Notes under the pieces: model-generated
Seen by the model: only the letters and a program-made list of their open reading frames with translations
The model's database searches: none
Told to the model about the DNA's origin: nothing
Assembly: GCA_020027255.1 (NCBI GenBank)
Contig: JAHRAP010000044.1
Location: 1 to 15,654 of the forward strand
DNA: 15,654 nucleotides
Origin: Nitrosopumilaceae archaeon
GTDB taxonomy: Archaea; Thermoproteota; Nitrososphaeria; Nitrososphaerales; Nitrosopumilaceae
Reading direction: 5' to 3'
In this document: positions 6,369 to 13,742 of the stretch, one piece after another
How positions within the stretch are numbered: the first letter of the stretch is position 1
How the letters are laid out: the number at the start of each line of letters is the position of its first letter
Program-made: the position numbers and the translations under genes

Positions 6369-7508
6369 ATGATTTCTAAGTTACCACCTGGAATTAAAGT
6401 GGAACAAAAAGGAGATAATGATAAAATAATGACACTTAATGTTGGTCCACAACATCCTGGTTCTGGACATATGCGCATTATAGTCAAAATTGATGGAGAT
6501 TATATAGTTTCATGTGATCCAGATCCTGGTTACGTGCATCGAGGAGAAGAAAAAATGGCTGAATATAGAAACTACATAACTAATATACCTCATCTCGAAA
6601 GACCAGTAATACACGATTCATGCAATATATTATATCCATATTGCTTAGGTGTGGAAGAAATACTTGGTATTGAAGTTCCAGAACGAGCAAAATATGTACG
6701 TGTGATAGCTTCGGAATTAAACAGATGCGTTTATACTTTGTATTGGCTTGCCATATATGGTATTTTCCTAGGTCATTCTACTATGTTTATGTGGCCTGCT
6801 GGAGATAGAGAATTATTAATAGATTTATTAGAAAAATTGAGCGGTGCCAGAGTTACTCACGCATATTTTGTTCCAGGAGGAGTGAGAAATGATATGCCAT
6901 CCAATTTTGAAGACGTGTGTTTAAGACAAATAAATTATTTTGAAAAAAGAATAAAACAATATGACTCGATCTTTTATAGTAACCCCATTCTAAAATCTAG
7001 AACTATTAATACTGGAGTACTGAGGCAAAATGATGCTATTCGACTTGGATCTACTGGCTCTGTTTTACGTGCTAGTGGTATTGATTTTGATCTACGTAAA
7101 AAAGAACCTTACGATGTATATGATAATCTAGATTTCCAAACTAACGTACTAAAAAGTGGAGATTCATATGCTAGATCTAAAATACCATGGCTAGATATGC
7201 TGGAAAGCTGTAAGATTATTAGGAACGCACTTGAAAAAATTCCAAAATCTGGATCTGTACGGGTTAAATTAAAACCAAACCCAAAAGCTGGTAACGTTGA
7301 AACATACAAAAGAGTAGAATCTGGAAGAGGATCTCTCGGCATGTACATAATTTCTAATGGTAAACCTGAACCATATAGAGTAAAGATAAGTGTAGGTTCA
7401 TTTAGAAATCTTATATGTCTCCCATATTTATTAAAAGGTGAAAAACTTGGAAACATGCCTGCGGTTTATTGGAGTCTAAATTATTGGCCTGTGGAAGCTG
7501 ATAGATAG
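6369..7508 (+). CDS. nuoD: Complex I subunit D (49 kDa subunit, quinone site)
   Basis: Forms the quinone-reaction cavity with NuoB and is related to the large subunit of NiFe hydrogenases. At 379 residues it is full length. Visible motifs: LNVGPQHPGSGHMR (23-36), GYVHRGEEKMAEYRNY (54-69), RLGSTGSVLRASGIDFDLRK, ESGRGSLGMYIISNGKPEPY and the C-terminus NYWPVEADR. Hydrogenase nickel-binding Cys pairs are absent, as expected for a complex I subunit. By my own alignment to Thermus Nqo4 from memory, Ile81 sits where the quinone-binding Tyr87 is expected (see finding). GGGAG at 6356-6360 lies eight bases before ATG 6369. The stop abuts the nuoH ATG with no gap. Confidence 0.97.
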   Translation: MISKLPPGIKVEQKGDNDKIMTLNVGPQHPGSGHMRIIVKIDGDYIVSCDPDPGYVHRGEEKMAEYRNYITNIPHLERPVIHDSCNILYPYCLGVEEILGIEVPERAKYVRVIASELNRCVYTLYWLAIYGIFLGHSTMFMWPAGDRELLIDLLEKLSGARVTHAYFVPGGVRNDMPSNFEDVCLRQINYFEKRIKQYDSIFYSNPILKSRTINTGVLRQNDAIRLGSTGSVLRASGIDFDLRKKEPYDVYDNLDFQTNVLKSGDSYARSKIPWLDMLESCKIIRNALEKIPKSGSVRVKLKPNPKAGNVETYKRVESGRGSLGMYIISNGKPEPYRVKISVGSFRNLICLPYLLKGEKLGNMPAVYWSLNYWPVEADR

Positions 7509-8810
7509 ATGTCAACAATAGCGCCAAAATTCAGATTAGGATACTTCATCAAGTCTTTATTAGATAATATTTTTTGGATAATTATTTTACTTACTCTTAT
7601 TGGGATACCTGCAATACAAGTAGCGCTATTTTTTATAGATTTACCAGTAATAGATGGCGAGTTACTCACACCATTCCTTGCTTTAACATGGTTGGCAGAT
7701 CCATCTCGTACATTACCAATAGTTAAGACTTTGATGCAAACAGATTTTTTTAAAATTGCTGTATTTCCTGGATTTGGTTTTGCTGCTTTACTAGCTGCAG
7801 GAACAATATTCATTGAACGAAAGTTATTAGCAAAACTTCAATTGCGAGTAGGTCCTTTTTACTGTGGTAAAATTGAAGGCATTTTACAACTTATGGGTGA
7901 TGGACTAAAACTAATATCTAAAGAAATTATAATACCAGCTAAGGCTGATAAACCTATATTTTGGGTCGCACCATTATTATTTGTAGGAACAGCAGCTGCA
8001 TTTATTGCATTAATACCTGTATCACCAGGCTGGGTAATTGCAGATTTGGATGTGGGACTACTTGCATTTTTTGCTATAATTGGATTTTTTCCAATTATAA
8101 CAGTTTTATCGTCATGGTCTGCTAATAGCAAATTTCCTTTTATTGGTGGTATCAGAGCATTACATCAAATGGTTTCGTTCGAAATTCCTTTAATATTATC
8201 ACTATTAGGAATAGTAATTTTGACAGGCTCATTGAATTTATCAGAGATTGTAGAAAGTCAATATAATTTTCCGTGGATAATATTTATGCCGATAGGAGCT
8301 ATAGTTTTCTTTATAGCTATGTTGGCAGAGCTTGAAAGGATTCCATTTGATTTACCAGAAGCTGAAAGTGAAATTGTTGCTGGGTGGCTTACTGAATTCT
8401 CTGGAATGATGTATGGCCTTGTGCAATTAGGTTCATATCTTAAATTATATGCCTTTGCTGCCCTTTTTGTTGTACTGTTTTTAGGTGGATGGAACGGTCC
8501 TATGATAATACCACAATTTCCACAAGAAATAATTACAGACGGAATAGAATTAGGACCTATCTCTGTAACCATTCCTGGATTGCCTTTATTTACACCTGAA
8601 ATGCTGAACGGAACATTTTGGTTCACAATCAAAACGGTTAGTGTAATATTTTTTATTTTGATACCACGCGGAGTATTTCCAAGGATAAGAATAGACCTTC
8701 TATTGCATATTGGATGGTATAAACTTATAGGATTGGCATTTGTTAACATCTTTATATCGTTAAGTCTATTATATGCTGGAGTCTTAGGTCCTGGCGGAAT
8801 GATGTTATAA
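7509..8810 (+). CDS. nuoH: Complex I subunit H, with an N-terminal extension
   Basis: Membrane subunit that closes the quinone channel and links it to the antiporter-like subunits. Family motifs are clear: ERKLLAKLQLRVGP (from Glu103), GDGLKLISKE, PVSPGWVIADLDVGLLAFFA, ALHQMVSFEIPLIL, ELERIPFDLPEAESEIVAGW (from Glu274), TEFSGMMYG and PRGVFPRIRIDLL. There are about nine hydrophobic segments. At 433 residues it is much longer than E. coli NuoH (325). The ERK motif sits at residue 103 rather than about 35, so about 68 residues are added at the N-terminus, including one more hydrophobic stretch (20-45). A longer loop also follows GGWNGPMI. It starts directly after the nuoD stop and overlaps nuoI by one base (TAATG). 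Confidence 0.96.
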   Translation: MSTIAPKFRLGYFIKSLLDNIFWIIILLTLIGIPAIQVALFFIDLPVIDGELLTPFLALTWLADPSRTLPIVKTLMQTDFFKIAVFPGFGFAALLAAGTIFIERKLLAKLQLRVGPFYCGKIEGILQLMGDGLKLISKEIIIPAKADKPIFWVAPLLFVGTAAAFIALIPVSPGWVIADLDVGLLAFFAIIGFFPIITVLSSWSANSKFPFIGGIRALHQMVSFEIPLILSLLGIVILTGSLNLSEIVESQYNFPWIIFMPIGAIVFFIAMLAELERIPFDLPEAESEIVAGWLTEFSGMMYGLVQLGSYLKLYAFAALFVVLFLGGWNGPMIIPQFPQEIITDGIELGPISVTIPGLPLFTPEMLNGTFWFTIKTVSVIFFILIPRGVFPRIRIDLLLHIGWYKLIGLAFVNIFISLSLLYAGVLGPGGMML

Positions 8811-9307
8811 TGGGTACTGCAAGCGGAATAATTAAAGCATTGAATTCTGGAATCAAACATCTCGCAATTAAAAGATTTACTTTAAGATATCCTGAACAAA
8901 AATTGAAATTTGTTGGAGATGGATACCAATTTGATCCGGTGTCTGGAGTTGGAATAGCTGGTCTCAAAGGTAGACATATGCTTTTTCACGATAAATGTAC
9001 TGGATGCCAATTATGTTCTATAGCATGTGAAGGTATTGCAGAAGCTATTGCAATGGTCAAGGTAGATGAAAAATGGAAACAAAACAAAAAATCAATAATG
9101 CCTCAGATTGACTACGGCAAATGTGTATTTTGTGGTCTGTGTGTAGACGCATGTCCATTTTACGCTTTGTATATGACCAATGATTATGAATTGTCCTCTT
9201 TCAGCAAAGAAGGATTAATTTATACACCTGCTCAATTACAAGTCAAACCAAACATTAAACAAGATGCAGAAATAAAAATAAGTGATAGAGGTGCAACACA
9301 TGGCTGA
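8810..9307 (+). CDS. nuoI: Complex I subunit I, two [4Fe-4S] ferredoxin subunit
   Basis: Carries clusters N6a and N6b and passes electrons towards NuoB. At 165 residues it has the usual length. Two ferredoxin motifs are visible: Cys63, 66, 69 and 73 (CTGCQLCSIAC) and Cys105, 108, 111 and 115 (CVFCGLCVDACP). The Pro normally following the fourth Cys is Glu74 in the first motif and is kept in the second. An N-terminal amphipathic stretch (GIIKALNSGIKHLAIKRFTL) probably anchors it to the membrane face. With no nuoE, nuoF or nuoG nearby, this subunit is the likely entry or exit point for electrons, perhaps with ferredoxin (inference). It overlaps nuoH by one base and nuoJ by eight. Confidence 0.97.
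   Translation: MGTASGIIKALNSGIKHLAIKRFTLRYPEQKLKFVGDGYQFDPVSGVGIAGLKGRHMLFHDKCTGCQLCSIACEGIAEAIAMVKVDEKWKQNKKSIMPQIDYGKCVFCGLCVDACPFYALYMTNDYELSSFSKEGLIYTPAQLQVKPNIKQDAEIKISDRGATHG
9288..9293 (+). promoter_or_regulatory. Ribosome-binding site GAGGTG that decides the nuoJ start
   Basis: GAGGTG inside the end of nuoI lies six bases before ATG 9300. Upstream in-frame GTG codons (9282, 9291) have no such site, and 9291 lies within the motif itself. NuoJ therefore starts at 9300. Confidence 0.6.
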
Positions 9308-9812
9308 TATTACTTTTGTAATGATTTCGGTATTCACTGTAGGGTGTGCAATAGCATCTTTAGAGCTACGCTCATTAATTTATGGTTCTATATCGTTGAT
9401 GGGATCTCTTCTAGGCATTGCATTTTTTTTCCTATTGCTAGATTCTCCATTTGTAGCAATGTTTCAAGTGGCTGTTTATGTAGGATCCATAGCAGTACTA
9501 ATTTTATTCACTGTAATGCTAGTTAAACGAGAATTGATCTTTAACAAGATTGAAGATCCTAAAAGAAAGTACGCTGGATTGGTATTAATGTTAGTTTTGA
9601 TCACAGGGATGGGATCAGTTATAATTGATTCTGGATTAAAATCTGTAGATACTAATACAACACCAATAGATTTTGGTGAAATTGGAGAAGATTTTTTGAC
9701 TTATTATTGGCCAGCATTAATAATTATGGCGTTGATATTATCTAGCTCGATTACTGGCGCCCTTGTTTTGGCAAGAAGAGAGGATATTGAAAATGAACAA
9801 CACTCTGATTGA
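9300..9812 (+). CDS. nuoJ: Complex I subunit J
   Basis: Membrane subunit next to NuoA and NuoK, part of the chain of polar residues that couples quinone chemistry to proton pumping. At 170 residues it has normal length. Five hydrophobic segments are visible, roughly 5-22, 28-48, 54-75, 91-110 and 138-158. The best-conserved region is FQVAVYVGSIAVLILFTVML (segment 3, with the Tyr-Val-Gly bulge typical of the family). The C-terminus is charged (LARREDIENEQHSD). Start ATG 9300 is set by GAGGTG six bases upstream; GTG 9282 would add six residues. Overlaps nuoI by eight bases and nuoK by twenty, so translation is probably coupled. Confidence 0.93.
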   Translation: MADITFVMISVFTVGCAIASLELRSLIYGSISLMGSLLGIAFFFLLLDSPFVAMFQVAVYVGSIAVLILFTVMLVKRELIFNKIEDPKRKYAGLVLMLVLITGMGSVIIDSGLKSVDTNTTPIDFGEIGEDFLTYYWPALIIMALILSSSITGALVLARREDIENEQHSD

Positions 9813-10098
9813 TTTTGTTATAGTTTCAATAACGCTACTGAGTATTGGAATTTATGGCCTTGCAGTGAAACGAAATGCTATTAGAATGCTTTTCGCGATA
9901 GAAATAATCATTAATGCCGCAAATTTAAATTTAATTTCGTTTGCTAGATTTTTACCTCACAGTGGGGGACAAACATTGGCATTATTTTCTATTGCTATAG
10001 CAGCCGCTGAAGTTGCAGTTGGACTATCTCTAATAATAGTAGCTTATAGAATGTACCAAAATGTGGACATTGCAGAATTCAGGAGCTTGAAAGGTTAA
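9793..10098 (+). CDS. nuoK: Complex I subunit K
   Basis: Small membrane subunit, MrpC-like, with three helices. It is 101 residues from ATG 9793, matching the family's usual length of about 100. The two membrane Glu residues needed for proton transfer are both present: Glu37 in MLFAIEIIINAANLN and Glu73 in IAIAAAEVAVGLSLI. GAGAGGA at 9778-9784 lies eight bases upstream of ATG 9793. An in-frame TTG at 9763 would add ten charged residues before helix 1 and is not favoured. Overlaps nuoJ by twenty bases and shares one base with nuoM (TAATG). Confidence 0.95.
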   Translation: MNNTLIDFVIVSITLLSIGIYGLAVKRNAIRMLFAIEIIINAANLNLISFARFLPHSGGQTLALFSIAIAAAEVAVGLSLIIVAYRMYQNVDIAEFRSLKG

Positions 10099-11672
10099 TG
10101 GAATATCTAGCCTTACAAGTAGTATTTTTGCCTTTATTATTATCTCCTTTGGCATACATATTAGGTAAAAAATTTGGTCCTAGTGCTACAATGTGGTTTA
10201 CATTCGGCATCCTCATTTATTGTACTTCGCTTATAATCCATCAATTCGTGATCGGTGATTATGAAGAACATTATGCGTGGACAGAACAATTCGGAGAATT
10301 CGGATTTTTATTTGACGGGTTGTCTTCTATATTTGCAATAATCATTTATCTCTTATGCACTATACTTGTATTATATTCTAAACCATACATGATTCATAAA
10401 TTTCAAGAAAATTTTGAACTAGAAAATAACAACGAAAAGCAATCAGAATTACAAAACAAACAAACTGTGATTATTCAAACAAATCAAACAAACTACGTTA
10501 ATAAAAATTCTGGCGTATATTTTGCATTATATCTAGTATTTGCTATGGGTATGTTAGGGACAGTATTAGCAACTAATTTGATAGAGTTCTATGTGTTTTT
10601 CGAAGTAATGCTAATACCTGCATTTTTTTTGATTGCATTTTATGGAGATGGTAATAAACGCAGAATTTCATTGATGTTCTTTTTTTGGACACATGTGGGC
10701 GCAGTAATACTACTTCTAGGATTTCTGACAATTGGTCTTAGTATAGGAAGTTTTGATTTTGTAGATATTGAAGAATCTCAAATACCTGAAGACGTTTTAT
10801 TATTATCTGCTGTTGCTATTATCATAGGATTAGGAGTTAAATTGGCAGCTTTTATGTTTCATATTTGGTTGCCTTATGCACATGGATCTGCACCCACACC
10901 AATAAGTGCTTTGCTATCTCCTGCTATGATAGGAATAGGAGCATATGGGCTATTCAGATTAATAATTGAATTTTTACCTAACACCTATCAAGAATTAGCA
11001 ATATGGTTACACATCTGGGGACTCATAACTATGATATATGGAGGTATAATGGCATTAATGCAAGATGACATCAAAAGATTATTTGCTTATTCTAGTATTA
11101 GCCAAATGGGCTATATCTTATTTGGTATTGGCTCATATTCTGTTTTGGGTATGACTGGAGCAGAAATGATGTATATTACACATGCACTAGGTAAAGGATT
11201 ACTCTTTATGAGTGCTGGTGTATTGATAGTACAAGTTAAAACTCGTAGCATTTCTCAGCTTGGTGGATTAGCAAGTAAACTTCCTATTACTGCTGTATGT
11301 GCAGTAATAGGAGCACTTACAATAATGGGAGTTCCTCCCACTAGTGGATTTATGGGAGAATGGATGTTATTCTATGGCGCAATAGATACTGCTATTAATG
11401 ACGATTCTTCATTACGAATAATAATATTTAGTCTAGGGCTAACATCTACAGTTATTACTATGTCATACATGTTATGGATGCTCAAACGAGTATTCTTTGG
11501 AAAATTACCTGAAAATCTAATACATGTAAAAGATGGCAGCTGGTATATGTTATCTCCAATGGTTCTGTTGGCAGGACTGACAATTATTTTGGGAATATAT
11601 CCAGACATATTCCTGAATAAAATAGTTCCATATATGAGCGAAATAACAACGAGGTTATTGAGCATCAATTAA
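10098..11672 (+). CDS. nuoM: Complex I subunit M, antiporter-like, with an Asn/Gln-rich insertion
   Basis: One of three Mrp-antiporter-like subunits, each expected to move a proton. At 524 residues it is slightly long for NuoM. Key residues are present: Glu169 in FFEVMLIPAFFLIAFYG, Lys248 in GVKLAAFMFHIWLPYAHGSA, and the second half-channel region DDIKRLFAYSSISQMGYILF. PPTSGFMGEWMLF is also typical. Residues 100-138 form a hydrophilic insertion rich in Asn, Gln and Glu between two early helices (see finding). It precedes nuoL, the reverse of the bacterial order. Shares one base with nuoK and is followed by a 14-base gap before nuoL. Confidence 0.96.
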   Translation: MEYLALQVVFLPLLLSPLAYILGKKFGPSATMWFTFGILIYCTSLIIHQFVIGDYEEHYAWTEQFGEFGFLFDGLSSIFAIIIYLLCTILVLYSKPYMIHKFQENFELENNNEKQSELQNKQTVIIQTNQTNYVNKNSGVYFALYLVFAMGMLGTVLATNLIEFYVFFEVMLIPAFFLIAFYGDGNKRRISLMFFFWTHVGAVILLLGFLTIGLSIGSFDFVDIEESQIPEDVLLLSAVAIIIGLGVKLAAFMFHIWLPYAHGSAPTPISALLSPAMIGIGAYGLFRLIIEFLPNTYQELAIWLHIWGLITMIYGGIMALMQDDIKRLFAYSSISQMGYILFGIGSYSVLGMTGAEMMYITHALGKGLLFMSAGVLIVQVKTRSISQLGGLASKLPITAVCAVIGALTIMGVPPTSGFMGEWMLFYGAIDTAINDDSSLRIIIFSLGLTSTVITMSYMLWMLKRVFFGKLPENLIHVKDGSWYMLSPMVLLAGLTIILGIYPDIFLNKIVPYMSEITTRLLSIN

Positions 11673-11686
11673 ATTAGTGAAAATAT

Positions 11687-13735
11687 ATGGAACAAAATTT
11701 TAATGACTTAGTTGCATGGTTGATTTGGATTTTGCCATTTGTGGCATCGATGATAATACCTGTTGTGGGAAAAAGATACAATGCCTTAGTTGGATATGTT
11801 GCAAGTGGTATTGCATTATTTAGCGCCATAGCAGCTGCATCGATTTTGCCTAATGCAATAGAGTCTCATGGAATACATAATCAAATATTATGGATTTCTA
11901 CAATTGATCTCAAAGCTGGTGTATTGGCAGATCCTTTATCTATAATAATGGCTAATATTGTTGCTTGGATATCATTTCTAATTACAGTTTATAGCATTGG
12001 GTATATGAAACATGATAAGGATCAAGTACGATTTTGGTTTTGGATGATGTTTTTTATAGGTTCCATGCAATTGATAGTTCTATCAGATAATTTACTTCAA
12101 ATGTTTTTCGGTTGGGAAGGAGTTGGCCTCGCATCTTATGCATTAATTAGTTTCTGGTATCGTGACAACAAACAACATCACGTTGGAACAGAAAATCGTA
12201 CAGTATTAGGCCTTGTTGAATATTATTCTCCCACACATGCAGGCATGAAAGCTTTCATCATGACTAAAGTAGGTGATATAATGATGCTCGCAGGAATGTT
12301 TCTAATTTTTGCATTTGCAGGAACTTTTGGATTTAGCGAGCTAATTGATGATACAACATGGGCTACTAATATGGCTGCTGAAGGATTATTGATACCTGCA
12401 ATTGTTTTGCTATTTGGAGGCGCTATCGGAAAATCAGCTCAATTTCCACTCAATGAATGGCTACTTGAAGCTATGACTGGGCCCACTGCAGTTTCAGCAT
12501 TAATACATGCAGCCACTATGGTGAAAGCAGGAGTATTTTTAGTTGCACGATTGGGGCCTATATTATTCGCCTTGAGCATGGCCGGAATACTTGTAGATCA
12601 GTTTTTTGAAATCGTGGCTCTTACTGGCGCAATCACAGCATTGCTATTAGCAACTCAAGGTATGGTCAATATGGAACTCAAAAAAGTTCTTGCGTATTCA
12701 ACAGGATCGCAAATTGGGTATATGATGATGGCTTTAGGTATGGCTGGTCTGTCTGATCAATTTGTAAATGGTTACACAGCTGGTTTTTTCCATTTAATGT
12801 CACATGCAATGTTTAAAGCATCATTATTTATGGCAGCCGGATCATTGATACATGTGGTAGGATCTAGGTTTATGACTGATATGGGCGGATTGCGAAAATC
12901 TTTGCCCAAAACATATGTTTTTGTTTGGGCTTCTGGTCTAGCATTAATGGGAGCTCCATTTATCACTACAGGATTTTGGAGTAAAGACGCAATATTTGCT
13001 TCTATATATGAATCAGGGCATGAACTTGCATTACCAATTTTCATAATTGCAGTTTTGACAGCTATAATAGCAGCTTTTTATACTACTAGAATGATCGGAA
13101 TTATATTTTTTGGTGAACGTAGTAAACATGTAACGACAATAGAGAAATCTGGTGATCATATACATGAAGTAGATAAATTGATGTGGTTGCCATATGGCAT
13201 ATTAGCTGTGCTAACAATAGGTGTTGGTATTTTTGGGCTAATGGCAGAGAATAATATTCATGATATATTCTCAGAATATCTTGAACATTCATTTGGCATA
13301 CATTCTGTACATGCAAGCAATGACGACAATAATTTATTCAGTGGACTAAATGTTATGGCAGTAACATTTTCGTTGTTAGCATTTATTGTTGGTTTTGTAT
13401 TAGGCTATATTTTTTATATTGGTAAATACGTAGATCCTACTAAATTTGTAAATTCTAATTTATTATTTTATTCGTTACATAAATTAATTCTAAATAGATG
13501 GTACTTGAATACACTAATTTATTGGTGTTTTGTGATCTTGCCATTGCTAATGGTACGAAGAATATGGAGATATTTCGAAAAAACTGTTGTTGACTTGGGT
13601 ATGAACAATGGATTTGAATATGCTATAAAATGGAGCTCGTCTGTTATACATAAAACGCAAACAGGAGTTGTACAATCTTATCTTTATGTGTTTGGAGCTG
13701 GACTTCTATTTGTCATTCTAATATTATTGGTATAG
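11687..13735 (+). CDS. nuoL: Complex I subunit L, antiporter-like with lateral helix
   Basis: Distal proton-pumping subunit. At 682 residues it is longer than E. coli NuoL (about 613). The N-terminal half has FFGWEGVGLASYALISFWY with Glu144 (same number as in E. coli, from memory), then GKSAQFPLNEWLLEAMTGP with Lys249, and ALIHAATMVKAGVFLVARLG. The second half has ELKKVLAYSTGSQIGYMMMA and the His-rich HLMSHAMFKASLFMAAG. The C-terminal 200 or so residues contain the long lateral-helix region and a final anchor helix (VFGAGLLFVILILLV). AGTGA at 11676-11680 lies six bases before ATG 11687. The gap to nuoN is seven bases. Confidence 0.97.
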   Translation: MEQNFNDLVAWLIWILPFVASMIIPVVGKRYNALVGYVASGIALFSAIAAASILPNAIESHGIHNQILWISTIDLKAGVLADPLSIIMANIVAWISFLITVYSIGYMKHDKDQVRFWFWMMFFIGSMQLIVLSDNLLQMFFGWEGVGLASYALISFWYRDNKQHHVGTENRTVLGLVEYYSPTHAGMKAFIMTKVGDIMMLAGMFLIFAFAGTFGFSELIDDTTWATNMAAEGLLIPAIVLLFGGAIGKSAQFPLNEWLLEAMTGPTAVSALIHAATMVKAGVFLVARLGPILFALSMAGILVDQFFEIVALTGAITALLLATQGMVNMELKKVLAYSTGSQIGYMMMALGMAGLSDQFVNGYTAGFFHLMSHAMFKASLFMAAGSLIHVVGSRFMTDMGGLRKSLPKTYVFVWASGLALMGAPFITTGFWSKDAIFASIYESGHELALPIFIIAVLTAIIAAFYTTRMIGIIFFGERSKHVTTIEKSGDHIHEVDKLMWLPYGILAVLTIGVGIFGLMAENNIHDIFSEYLEHSFGIHSVHASNDDNNLFSGLNVMAVTFSLLAFIVGFVLGYIFYIGKYVDPTKFVNSNLLFYSLHKLILNRWYLNTLIYWCFVILPLLMVRRIWRYFEKTVVDLGMNNGFEYAIKWSSSVIHKTQTGVVQSYLYVFGAGLLFVILILLV

Positions 13736-13742
13736 TGATTAA

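Noticed and set aside
8258..8860. Long open frame of 200 codons on the minus strand opposite nuoH and the start of nuoI
   Set aside because: It mirrors a well-supported membrane protein gene, has no ribosome-binding site or recognisable domain, and reads as a low-complexity Ile/Asn/Pro-rich shadow. The other antisense frames (for example 1166-1453, 7109-7456, 7481-7813, 12772-13044) fail for the same reasons.
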